A stretch of DNA of 64,000 nucleotides, taken from Rostratula benghalensis (lineage: Eukaryota > Chordata > Aves > Charadriiformes > Rostratulidae). Location of the stretch: NCBI GenBank assembly GCA_013399305.1, contig VXAI01000138.1:1936480-2000479 (forward strand). Reading direction: 5' to 3'. The notes below the pieces were generated by a model. The model was not told the DNA's origin. It did not search any database and was given only the letters and a program-made list of their open reading frames with translations. Every line of letters starts with the position of its first letter. Position 1 is the first letter of the stretch. Made by a program: the position numbers and the translations under genes. Shown one piece after another: positions 1 to 11,200 of this stretch.

Positions 1-2891
1 TATGACTAAATCACCGCCCTTTTGATGACTAATTAGAATGAGTGAGGTCCAGATGGCCAGCTTCTTTAATGAGTCCAATTAAGGATCCAAATGTTGTCAT
101 ACAGTGCCCTTTTTCCTAGAAAGACGAAGCAGCAATGGAGGGCCCACCTTCTGTTCCAGACACAGGTCAGCAACATGATCCTAGAGGGCTTCAAAAATAA
201 AAGGTAAATGTGATAAGAAAAAAAAACAGTGTAGGTTTTCAGCAGTAAGGTTTTGTGTCATGCCTCAGTCTCCGAGATTTATGTCAAAGTCCACCCCTGG
301 ATAGCTTCTCAAAACTACACCCCTGTTCTTGGTAGGGTTGCCCAGCTTCACTTTCTCTATTTTATTTTTTTTTTTTCTGTGGCAAACTCCGCACTCCTGA
401 GTCATGGTCATGAGGAGAAGAGCAGTAACACTGTGAAACAGAATTTCCAGATTTCTAACCTGAACAGACACTGTGAGTAGCTCACGAGGTTTCCACCCTT
501 GTTTTGCAGGTTTTCAATAGGGTGTCCAAGCAACTGGCTGCAGAGTGTTTATTGGAACTGAAGGAGCTTCCTGAGGCTCTGTCCTCGCAAGAGCTTTCCG
601 TCTGGCCACCTGAGGTTTACAAGACACCCACTCCTACCTTACAAAAATACCTGAGGACCTCTCGAGTTTTTAGCCTATTTCTCTTCACAAGACACCCATG
701 AAAGATTCGCGTTTTACCAATGGGGAATCTGGGAGAAGGAGGACTATTTCTATTGCACAGAATGTGGAAAATAAAAGAGAGAAATGAACCCCTACTTCCA
801 AACTCCAGGCTAGTATTTAGCTGCCAAATCAATCTTCTTGCTGCTGCACCTCATGGACATTATGGAGGAGAGCAGAGTCTGGTTCTGTCATGGGTCAGAG
901 ATCTGCAGCCCTTACCCTGATTGAGGAATGCTTGTGTACAGAGGTGACCGCACCGATGTGCTTTCCGTAGAGATGCTCAGGTGAAAAACTCCCAGATCTG
1001 CAGCCAGTTCTACCTCCCAGTGACTTTAGAGATGCAGAATTTCTCTCAGTCCTGAACCGGTCTGCAAGCACAAACTTAAACTTTGGGTTTTTGATAAATG
1101 AAACAAGCAAATCTTTTTTAATCCTTCTAGTCACAAAACATTTTTAGAAAACTTTGTTGTTATAACCACCCAAAGGGATGAATGAACATTCAGCTTCAGT
1201 ATTTCCAATAAGTAGAGTAGCTCCACCTGATCTCAGCTGGGTTTCAGGGCAGCTGAGGACCTGACTGAGATGTTTCAGGGTGATGGCCTCCTCAGGTGAG
1301 AGAGAGCTCTCTCTCCTGGGAAATGCCCACGGAGGAATTCTGTGCGTCCCGAAAGGGCTAAGGGCTGCTTGGAAACGTACGTGTCTGAGTGTGCTGGACT
1401 GGATCAGCCACAGACGTTAGGAGGTTTGCGGTGTGTCTGGGAGTAACAACAGCAACCCACGTCTATACGGGATTTCCCGGAGGTGTAAGGCTAACACAGA
1501 TCACATATGTTCCACGGAATACACTGCGGACTCCAGGAAAGCCGAGCTGGAGCTCGGTGTAGGAAATAATGTCAGGATTCAGAACTACGTGGTGTCATGT
1601 ATTTGTCACCATTGTCAGAAACAATGAATGTAGGAAACTTTACCTTTCACGTGGCCGTCCACTCACCCCTCCTCTGGGGCACTGGGTCCCACTCCTGGTA
1701 AGGACCATGCGCTGACCTCACCTGTCTTATGCAGAAGACAGAGAACCCAGGATTTCTTGCGATAAGAGATCTGGGTTGTTTCTTCCATCAAAAATGCAGA
1801 GATAATAGGCTTTAGAAAAGCTGATGCTCTGAAACGTCGGAGCTAGAGAGAACTTTTGAAGCCCCTGGCAGCTACAATTGCCGATGTGTTTGAGAAATGT
1901 CAGACCAAGGAGCTACTGGAAGCATTGCTGTAGTTTTCAAGATGTTATCAGGTGAGTGACAGGAAATATCTACGACAATGAACCTTTTCCCCAAACTCCT
2001 CAATAAACAAAATGAATAGAAATATAGGTCTGGAGAGAAACCCTCAGGCTGGGCAGTGAAAGGCAGACCAAATGCTCCACCTGATGTGAATATAGAGGCA
2101 TTTGCTCTCACTTAGGTTAGAAAAATACGACTGAAGTTACAAATTTTTTTGATGAGTTGATAACTTCATGACAAATGTGTGCCTCGCAAATGGGCAAACT
2201 GAAGCTCCTTAAGGAAATGTCGTATAGCTTGTATTTCTGGCAGGACAGAGCCTGACTGTCAGTCAGAGGGAGAGTCTAACAGAGAACAATGGAACTCGCT
2301 CCCCACCGAGCCCTGTGGGTGCCTGAGCAGACAGGGGCCTGAAGGAAGCACAAGGCCATTCAAGGGCAGAAAAGTCTCCTGGGAATTTCTGACGTATTTT
2401 GGGGGATAAGCTGAGGCGAAGAGAAGAAGGACTTAAAACACTAATGGTGGGCAGAGTAGAGACAGCCTAAAAACCCAGAGGTTGAGCTCCCTTTGGAGTT
2501 ATTTGTGGCGCTGGGTAGGATTTCACTCGTGGTTTCTATTCTTTCCCTCATGCCTAAAAAATGCGAAGGAGTCAATAAGCTTTGTGACTGCCAGCCAGGT
2601 CCAACACTGCAAAACCACCCAACCTTCCCCATTCCTACAGTCCCTGCTCCCAACCAGGCTCTCACGCTGGGCATCCAGAGCCTGATGTTCAGGGTTACCC
2701 AGCTGGTCCTCAAAGGCTGTGCCTCAGCACACAGGCTGCCAGGCTTGTCCTTAGCTCACAGCCATCCTCCCAGGATTTGCAAAGTGTCCAAAGAAAAGGG
2801 GTCTACCGTTCGTACAGGCACCACCAAGTCACTACACCACCCAGGTGACCTTTTGGCTGGTCCTCAGTAGGTGTGGGATGGTGAACAGCAT
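1..2891. other. Noncoding flank, possible 3' UTR of the minus-strand gene
   Basis: I recognise no gene and no repeat family here. There is a 13-T run at 365-377. Read on the minus strand this stretch lies downstream of the stop codon at 2892, so part of it may be 3' UTR. The nearest minus-strand AATAAA I noticed is about 2.3 kb away (548-553 on the plus strand as TTTATT), too far to assign with confidence. On the plus strand a pyrimidine-rich acceptor at about 497-509 precedes an open frame of about 60 codons, but its possible donor (GAG/GTTTAC near 616) is weak, so I do not call it an exon. Confidence 0.4.
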
Positions 2892-3286
2892 CTATTTGGT
2901 CCCTATTTCAGGAGCTGCTTCCAGCATCAAGCCAGCAAGCTGGGCCATTTCCCTCAGCACGCTCCCAGCAGCTTCATCACACTGCTCTGAGAGCTCCTTG
3001 GCCAGGCTGATTTTTTGGATGTTCTCCCTCAGGTTACCTTCTAGCCATACCTGGTCCCGATACGCTGGGTTTGCAGTTTTGATCCTCTCTTCCAGCTGAG
3101 CCTGGCTCTGAAGCATCGAGCAGATCATTTTCTGGAGGCTCGTTTTTCTAGCAAGGAGACCCTTTGCAGAACGACTCAGCTCCCCCACCTGCTGCTGGAC
3201 CTGCTGCAGTTTGTCAGGCGCTTTATTCTCCTCCACAGTGAGGAAAAAGCTACACCCATCCACGCACACCTGCACCTTGCAGGCAC
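2892..3286 (-). CDS. Terminal coding exon of an unidentified coiled-coil protein (partial)
   Basis: Read on the minus strand, a pyrimidine-rich acceptor (TTTTCTCCTTTCAG) ends at 3287 and an open frame of about 130 codons runs to a TAG at 2894-2892. The conceptual peptide starts with a short beta-like segment (VQVCVDGCSFFLTVEE), then becomes an almost continuous amphipathic helix: Gln/Glu/Lys/Leu-rich with hydrophobic residues at heptad spacing (KLQQVQQQVGELSRSAKGL, then MLQSQAQLEERI, then ISLAKELSEQ). It is rich in charged residues, free of low-complexity repeats, and lacks the runs of Cys, Trp and His typical of chance ORFs. No methionine start belongs to it, so it must be a downstream exon. 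AG dinucleotides at 3277-3276 and 3271-3270 could serve as alternative acceptors, giving a phase-0 join instead of the phase implied by the outer site. I do not recognise the family. A decayed retrocopy is possible, but the clean acceptor argues for a real exon. Upstream exons would lie at higher coordinates. Confidence 0.62.
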
Positions 3287-3968
3287 CTGAAAGGAGAAAA
3301 CAACATCCACTTTGTGACCTGCGTCTGGTTGGTGTCCAACAAAGGGATATTCAAGCATTTTTGTTTCTACAAGACTAAACACATGATGCAAGAGCTCTCT
3401 GGTGACTGAGAATAAGCCTGTTTCCCTATCACTGCCCCTGCTGTGTGTGCCTGTGCTTTGTAGTGGAGGTGTTTGCCACTAGCAACCTGATAGACTCGTG
3501 TATAACTTCCTTAAGGACTTCCTTAAGCACACGGGGCCAAAACCACCCCTGGGATGCAGCTGCTGTGCCTTCCTCCGGTGAAACCAATAGCCTTTCCACC
3601 TGGTGAGAGTTGAACCTCCTTTTCTGTTTGCTCATTTAGTGAAAAGCTCAGGGTATTGGGTGAGTCTTTTCTGGAAAAGCGTGTTGCAAATCCAGCCTAA
3701 TCTTCCATTAGACACCTCATTGTTCTCCCAACCAGGTCTGCCCACTGCCCCTCCTCACCTCCAGCCCCCGCCAAGTTTTAGGGCTGGTTCTGCAGTATCA
3801 CAATGGTGGGACATCACCGGGCAGGGCTGGAGTTAGATCTACCTGAAGTACCACTAGAAAAGCTGTATCTCACACTGTGTCTGCAACATCAGCCAGCCCT
3901 GTCAGAAACATCACATTGTACCATTAAGGAGAAACAAGCTACAGAAATGGCCAGAAACTCCATGCAAA

Positions 3969-4130
3969 TTACAATCTCTCTATACATGTGTCATCCAGCA
4001 TGGGAAGCAGCAATGCAGAGACTGGGGGGAAGGGGTGAAGGACAGTGAAAACTTGGTTGAAGTCCCTGGCTTGGATGTCCTGATCAGCTGCTACAGACTC
4101 TTGCTTTGGCTTTGGGGGTTCTTTCGTTGC
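3969..4130 (-). other. Weak candidate internal exon of the same minus-strand gene
   Basis: On the minus strand an acceptor (GTTTTGATTCCAG) ends at 4131 and an in-frame run of 53 codons follows before TAA at 3971-3969. The first half reads like protein (ATKEPPKPKQESVAADQDIQ), Lys/Pro/Glu/Gln-rich. The only GT donors inside are phase 0 (for example CAA/GTTTTC and TCT/GTAGCA). They fit the downstream exon only if that exon uses the inner AG at 3277-3276 or 3271-3270. The donors are weak. This is an inference from splice-site reading and could be chance. Confidence 0.22.
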
Positions 4131-5153
4131 CTGGAATCAAAACTTTACAAAAGACAGATTCTGAGCAACTGCTAACAAAGACACTTGGAGCAGGGGACAG
4201 GGGGAAGCCCTGGAATGGTTTAAGCTGTCCATATTAATAATTTCCAAAGTATAAGAAAAATTGCAGTGACTAGTTTGAAATGTAAATTGAGTACTGAATC
4301 ATTCATTTCACTCCCTGTGACAGTCTGGCAATGCCATATAAACGAAGAACTCCCCAAAGTTAGCAGAAGCACATACTCTGCTCTTAGATGATGCTGAAGA
4401 TCAGGGTGAAGATCACTAGATCATGGTAAAAACCCCTCCAACCCATGCAGTATGACACCGCTGTGCCAGATGCTTCAGAGAGAAGGAGAAGAACCCCTTG
4501 GTACGGAGGTGAGGATCATGTGGCCTCCACAAGGCTCTTCCTTTGCCAGAAAGGAAGAATACATTGGCTTTGAAACTTTGTGGCTAAAACTCACCTTGGT
4601 TCCACTGAAATTGCATAAAATATGCTGACTTACAGTAGCAGAGGATCTTGTTCAGTAATTTTTAATACCTCCAGTAAAGTTTTTCTCCACTAAGCAAAGC
4701 CTCCCTTTTTATACAAAGGGAATATATAGGCCAAAAGTTTCAAATCCTCTTAGAGCATGCTCAGTTCACAATAATTTTCATCAGAACTTGACATTCAACT
4801 CCCTTAGGCAGCTTTAGAAATTGCAAAGCAGTTGCACCACTGGAGTCCTAATTAAAAGCTCAGTTATCCAACTGGAAATCAGAGCACTGGTTCCATGACA
4901 GCACTCCTAGACCATAGTTTGTTTTACAAACCTGCAGAAATCTAATTGCATCTCCTGTGCAATGGAATACATGATCCATTCGCTAGCAATATTTCCAACA
5001 AATGTCAGAGAGGTTTGTTTTTTTATAGAAGGAAAACTTCAGTCTCAGTTTTAAACAATAAAATCTCTTTCAGTAAGTTTCCCTGTTGCCAAATTAATGC
5101 TGAGTGTGCTTTGCTTTGCTTCTCTGTTTTGCTTTTATGTGTCTAAGTTTCCT

Positions 5154-5170
5154 AAAAAAAAAAAAAAAAA
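5154..5170. repeat. Poly(A) run, 17 bp
   Basis: An uninterrupted run of 17 A, followed by GGGAGGAGGG. No recognisable retrotransposon or processed gene copy lies upstream of it, so I treat it as a simple repeat. Confidence 0.9.
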
Positions 5171-5444
5171 GGGAGGAGGGAGAGAACATGGGGTTTTTTT
5201 CCAATAAAGTGATGGATCCTAATGATAAATAGAAATGAAGAATCTGTTCTCTGGGGTACCACAGAAGATCAAGATGTTCCTTCAGATTTATAACAGGATA
5301 AGAGAAGGAAAAATTAATTACTACCAAATTCCATCTAGTTCCATAAAAGTTATTTAAAGTAGAGTCAATGAATAAACAAACACTTCATTAGACTGCCCTG
5401 AAGTATATTATGTAGAATTAATTTTAGGAAAATTCAGAGCAAAG

Positions 5445-5515
5445 CCTGAGCTAATTATTGATCCCAGAGCTGCCCCTCTTCAGCGCTAATTCTTGGCGCC
5501 CTTCCTACTAAATGA
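5445..5515. promoter_or_regulatory. Enhancer-like patch with homeodomain core sites
   Basis: The patch contains GAGCTAATTATTGATCCC and, about 30 bp on, CAGCGCTAATTCTTGGCGCC. TAATTA and TAAT are homeodomain core sites; TTGGCGCC resembles an E2F or NFI half-site. The mix of AT-rich cores with CpG-bearing motifs in otherwise bland DNA is typical of conserved noncoding elements, but I cannot test conservation. Confidence 0.22.
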
Positions 5516-5920
5516 CTAGGACTGGTCCTTCACAGAAACATGGGGGTTTAAGAAAATGAAAATATTCAAATAAAATGCTTTGTTTTCTGGAGAAAATCAG
5601 ACTTTTATTAAAATAAAAATATATTTGGAAACATTAAAGCTTTGTGTCTGTACTGAAAGCTAAAACATTTCATCAAAAGCCTAAAAGAGCCCTGTTCAGA
5701 GAGATCACCTTCACGTTTCTTGGAAGGGTATTTCAGCTCTCCTGTTCTCAGTCTGTGAGGGGCTGTCCGGGGCGCTTGTCCCCTCCTCTGGTGTCCCATT
5801 TATCTCCAGTGAGACAGGGGCTCACTGGGAGGGATGTAGTGAGAGAAGGTGAGTTGGCCCTCATAGGAAAATTGTGCTTTAATTTATCTAAACTGTGGCT
5901 CCCACAAATACTAACTTGCC

Positions 5921-5935
5921 TTTTTTTTTTTTTTT
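5921..5935. repeat. Poly(T) run, 15 bp
   Basis: Fifteen T followed by CCCC. Simple repeat, no associated element recognised. Confidence 0.85.
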
Positions 5936-6955
5936 CCCCGAGAAGTTCAAATTCTGTCAGTTTTAGTTCAGCCGATCAAATAAGGTCCCTTTTATTTCCC
6001 TTCCAGCAAAACTCCGTTTTTTCAGAGCCTCGGGAATATTTGACATGAGGGGATGGCACAGGGCTGGACTTGTGTCTTGTGCTGGAGAATTTATGGCTAA
6101 ATTAGCATTAGAAATGGCAACTGTCCTTGCACACGCCTTTAAGTGAACCTTTGCACTGACACACAGTATAATAAAGTCCTCACATCCAACTCGGTGAGCT
6201 GGAAAAATGTCCACTTATATACTTTTTGCTCCTACAATGTTATTTTGATCTTCACTGGAGTTTCTATGTCATACAAATAATCCAGGGCACATTCAGTAAA
6301 TCATCCCTTGGGCATTCTGCAGCTTCGACACTTTTTTAAACTCTGTGTTTCTTGTCAATAAAACTGTTTTGGGGGCATCCTTGAATTTTCCCTCATTTCT
6401 ACTGAATTTACTATTTTTCACTTCCTGTCCTAAATTGTCCCAAAGTGGCTACCCATTAGCAGCCCTGCAGTGACTTTTAGAAACACTTGGCAGGTTTCTG
6501 CTGGATGAAAAGCGCTGTATAAATGTGAGGTCATTACCATTTAATGCACTCCCTTGTAACTGCATTTTTACAGTCTCTGGCAGGGGGTCTACACCCGTAC
6601 TTTTCATTTCTAGCAATGGCAGAAAGTGAGGTGCTGACCATCCATGTACATGGGCCTCTTGTGTATCTGTGTACAAGTGCAGGGTTGGAGCATTTTTGGG
6701 TGAGTACCAGAATTTCCCAATTATCACTTTAACCACTATCCACAAAGAAGGGGGCGAGGGGTGAAACGTCCAAAGAAAATAGTTAAAAATCTTATTACCG
6801 ATGTTTCTACGGGGCTGCCTTGTGTTTACAGGAAGGGGTTCACGCTGTGAAAGAGAAAGAAAGTTATGATGTCTTTTTCAAGCAGAGAAGGAATCAGCTT
6901 TCTTTGCACAACACTTTTCAATATCTCTGTTCTCCAGAGGCAAACGCTGCACTAC

Positions 6956-6972
6956 GGGGGGGGGGGAAGGGG
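6956..6972 (+). repeat. Oligo(G) run, 11 G then AA and GGGG
   Basis: Eleven consecutive G followed by AAGGGG. Enough G for a G-quadruplex with very short loops, and a likely site of length polymorphism or sequencing error. Confidence 0.8.
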
Positions 6973-7907
6973 CTCCTGAGCAGACCAGGAAAGCAGGAGG
7001 GTCCAGATGGATGGGACCCTGCTGGACCCAACCACCTCATGCCCTGCATGAAGCCATAACTCACTGGACCACACGTTCAGAAAGTGTAGGAGCCGTGCGA
7101 CCCGGAGAAAGGAAAACTTTACATCAAAATCCCGACTAAAGCTCAGATTTGGAAAGCTCTGAGTAGGGCACGACGCCGGTTTCTCTCACCTCTCCCACCA
7201 GAGTCTGTACAACTTTCCCTACATCTTTTGCAGCTCCACCAGCAGAAACCTTGTCATCTCCCCATCCGTCTGTTTCTGAGCCAACAGCCAAACGCTTTCC
7301 TAATGCTTGGCTCCCTCGCAGCAAAGGCAGCGCCTGAGCCCCATGAAGCAATCAGAGGTAATCTATCAGGTGCCGCCTGATGCTGTGCTGGCACCAAACC
7401 CCCTCACTGATCTTTGGCTAAAGGGAGAAGGCCTCTGCTGGTTTTAGCCTCCATTACCTGCCCTGGTATTACCACCAGAAGTTGTTACCTGCCTATCGTC
7501 ACTACTCCCCACACTTCATAACTCCCCGCACCAAATCCTACCTCCCTCTTCCCAGCCTGTCCTGGGACTAAAACGCTGGAAAAAGCATTTGCCAGTCCGT
7601 TCAGGAAGTCTTTAAAAATCGAAAAAGAAAGGTTAAAGAAATTCAGACTTTCTCTACCCTCTTGGTGCCTACACCAAGACTACACTTGGTTTGTTTTGAG
7701 GTGTTTTTTTCCTCATTGGAAGCTGAAGACACTAATTCTTACCAATCTGGCATTGAGTCCTGTTCTACTCCGTCACTGAGCAGTCTCTGATTCTGACAAC
7801 TACAGACCAAATCCTGCAGAAAAATTTCACAGCTTCACTTGACAATTGTGAAGTTTCAAGGGGTTATACATGAAATTATAAATATCTAAAATAGCAGCTA
7901 TATTCAG

Positions 7908-8225
7908 CAGGGACATCTCCCACCAGCCCAGGTTGCTCCAAGCCTGGCCTTGAAGCCCTCCAGGGATGGGGCAGCCACAGCTTCTTGGGGCAACCTGGGC
8001 CAGGCTCTCACCACCCTCACCCCAAAGAGTTTCTTCCCCAGATCTCAGCTCCATCTCCCCTCCTTCAGTTTGAAGCCATTACCCCCTGTCTATCACTACA
8101 TGTCCTTGTAAAAAGTCCCCCTCTGGTTTTCTTGCAAGCCCTCTTCAGACAGTGAAAGGCCACTATAAAGCCCCTAATGAAAGCCCTTCTCCCTGTCCCC
8201 ATCAGCCCAGGACAGAAAGGCCAGT
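7908..8225 (-). mobile_element. CR1 LINE fragment, inverted, both ends truncated
   Basis: Read in the plus direction the segment shows the reverse complement of the CR1 3' coding and UTR region: CACCAGCCCAGGTTGCTCC, then GGGATGGGGCAGCCACAGC, then CAACCTGGGCCAGGCTCTC. These blocks also occur in the copies at 27383 and 28506, which supports a shared family. The last 60 or so bases of CR1, including the ATTCTATG octamers, are missing at the left edge, so this copy is truncated at the 3' as well as the 5' end. A deletion of about 10 bp relative to the other two copies follows GCTCCAAGC. The right boundary is approximate. Confidence 0.88.
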
Positions 8226-11200
8226 CCTTCCCCCACCACTAGAACCCCATCACAGATCCTGTTATGCACCAAGGTACCCTCAACACCTTCCCCTCCCCTT
8301 CCACCCTACGTCCTTCCTGCGTTGTTGATGGCGATAGGGAAGCTGCTTTCTTACCTCTTCTGAAGTGGCTGGGAGGCAGCAACAGCAAAAGATGGGCATG
8401 TGACTCTGAAATAAAAAGTCTCAGAAAAGAGGGATGTAATAGTAAAGCGGCTTTACTGGGACCTTTAAACAGCCTCCTCGCAGCACAGGGAAACAACAGC
8501 GACACAACTACAAAACAAGTGCAGCCCAGACAGTCAGGAGTTCATGTCACGGCGTGTCCAGGAGGGACATCCCCCTGCAAAGTGCTCCCTTGCCCAAATG
8601 CCCACTGACAACATTGCTTTTTAAACCTGCAGTTTTCCTTTCGGCGATGCAGTGGCGTTGGCGTCTCTGCAAATAAACCTGGGATTATCAAACACACAGT
8701 TTGCTGTGGATTCCCTCCCAGAGCTCCCTCACAGGGATGGGGGCCCAGATTGCTGTGACACCACGAGAAACGAGGTCACCCTGGGGACAGCTGGGCACAA
8801 AAAGCAGGAAAACATGGGCCTGCACCTCCAAGAAGGATATTTTATTGTGCCAGTAAAGCTGGGGGATTAGGACTGGATTGGTACTGTAAGCAATGCTCAC
8901 CCTTGATTTTCCTGGTCGCTTCCATTCTGTATTTTGCTGCTTTTCTGGAATGACTTGTCACAGCAGGAAGATGTCCCTGTACAGCAATCAAATACCGCAT
9001 TTCAACACGTTGTCCCTCATCTCCCTGAGCTCAGACATAATTCTTGTGGCCATTTCTGATTCCACCCTGCACATGCTGATTGGTCAATTTATTATATATT
9101 CATTAAACTGACAAAATTCAGCCTTGCTAAGAGTGCCCTGGTGTTTAACAGAGCAACCAGGGGACCTGTAACACACCTGAATGGCTAAATTTGTCATTTC
9201 TAGCAGTGCTAGAAGTCAGATCCTCCTCGAGACAAAGCCAACAGTGGAGAGACTGGCATCTCCCTCTTGCCTCTCCAAGAAGTCTCTGGTTTTTGGAGGG
9301 CTCCTGTAGCACAAACAACCAGTTTCCAGACAATAAAAGGCAGAGACACACATTCATAAAAAAACATTCTGCATCTTGTAAAACATAAAATACAATTGTT
9401 AAGTTAGAAATTCACATCTTCCATGTACTTGGCTGAAGGGAAATGGAGTCTCCAAATTGCTTATTATCAACCACAATGTGCCGGGCTGGTTTTGGTTTTT
9501 CCCCCCACACCTCCTTTCCCCTCCTGCTATGACATCTTTTCTCTTTTTCATACCAACTTTTCAACCACGAATCCCAAGTCATAGTCAGATTCGTGTTTCA
9601 GTCTCAGGTCTCCTGCCCATTCTCTTACTCATATAAAATGGAGCAATTAATTTACTGCAGTCTCACCACAGTTGTTTTATTCATCATCACTGTAAAGCTC
9701 CTCTGAAGTACGCCCAGGAGAGGTAATATCATTGTAACAAAACTGTCCTGATGAGAGAAAGCTGAGAACCCAGGGAGAAACAGTGAACTTATATACCTAG
9801 AGTGTGCTTCTGAGACAATATTTCTTCCAATAAAACATCATTTCATGTGATAATGAGTAAAAAGCCTGTCCAGTGAAGAAGCCACACAGTAAACAGATAG
9901 GGGAAAAGTCAGAGAGGAAAAAACACCATTGGCAGATGCCAAAATTAAGCCAAGGAAGCGATGACAGATTCATTGAAGAGATCCACTCTGACCTCATGAA
10001 TGGGCCTGGGATGCAAATGTCAGTGTCTGGGCAGTGTGTGTGCATCCAGCCCAGAAATGAGCACACCTATTTCATGGGTGCTAAAACTGTGGTGGGCGTT
10101 AAAGGGTGAGAGAGTGAGAGCTCAGGAACTGCCTGAGGGTTCGGGTGCCCTCTTGGGAAGAAGAATGTCCATCCCCAGGAAAAGGGCAGATCTGGGTCCT
10201 GGGGTTCTCCAAGCCTGATTCTGTAATGTCTTTTGATCAACCAAAGCACCTTGGTGGGTACTGGCCAGTCAGGATGCTGTCTAAGGATTTACAGGGAAAC
10301 AAAGGCAGGCCAACTGTGCAAATGAGCAGACTGACCAAGGTGAGGTTAATCAGCCTTTTTGATTAATCTCGAATATATATTGTTTTATTTTGATGAGGAT
10401 TGCCAATAGAAACCTTGACACAAATAATTAGGTTTTATGGGCCTCAGGCATACATCTAATTTGACTCTTACTATCTAAAATGGTTAAAAAAGTCTAAATC
10501 ATGGCCTGCACTTTGTCTTACTCAATGATTTCTTAATGCCAAGCTGAAGTGCTGAAATCAGCTCTCCTTTTTCTTTTTTGTTCCCCAATTTTTTTCAGTC
10601 AATACCTGAAATTGTCTGAAGTTCCATTATCCAGGGCCATTGACAAATACCTGTCATCCTGCTTCCACTCTGCCTCTGTAGCCCATCAGTTTTTACCACA
10701 GTGCCTTTCAATGGCTGCGTAGGGCAATAAAAAGGTCCGCATATTTTAAAACTAATTAATTAAATAAATAGAAATAATAAAAAACCAGCCAGCCGAGATA
10801 CAAAACTGGACTGTCTCACTATGACATAGTGCCATGAGGTTCCCAGACTGCTGCTAAGAAAATACAGCTCATTTGCGTGGTGCCCCTGCCCAGCCACGCT
10901 TCATCTGCCAGGCGATGTTGAAATTGTGCCTCCCTGGCGCTGCCTCCCTTCACCGCAGTGGCACTGACTTCATGCGCCGCGGCCCTTTCCACTTGGGTTG
11001 CCTCAGCCAAGGTCATCATTGCGTAAAGCATGAGCCCGCAAATAGCAATTTCTTGCTATTTCTGAGGAGAATTACTAGTTCTGTTTGCATCGAGGACTGT
11101 GAGGAATCCCTGCTACACTTGGGACGTGGCAGAGCTGACTTAGTCAGAGTTTCTTGGATTAGGCAGCCAGAGAAAAAAAAAAAAAAAAACAGAAAAAAAA

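Larger units (their letters stand above)
3287..7907. other. Unique noncoding sequence, probable intron or intergenic
   Basis: No recognised repeat family apart from simple runs. If the exon at 2892-3286 is real, at least the left part is intron of that minus-strand gene. Several minus-strand exon-like pieces can be read here: an acceptor at 4131-4132, a donor of AAG/GTGAGT type near 4591, and GAG/GTGAGA near 7189. The plus strand gives similar pieces (for example a GAAG/GTGAGT donor at about 5850), so most are probably decoys. An enhancer-like patch with TAATTA sites lies at about 5445-5515. Confidence 0.4.

Noticed and set aside
4592..4634. 29-bp intron between two consensus-like sites on the minus strand
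   Set aside because: Too short for vertebrate splicing; the 10-bp exon it implies is probably a coincidence of AG and GT sites.
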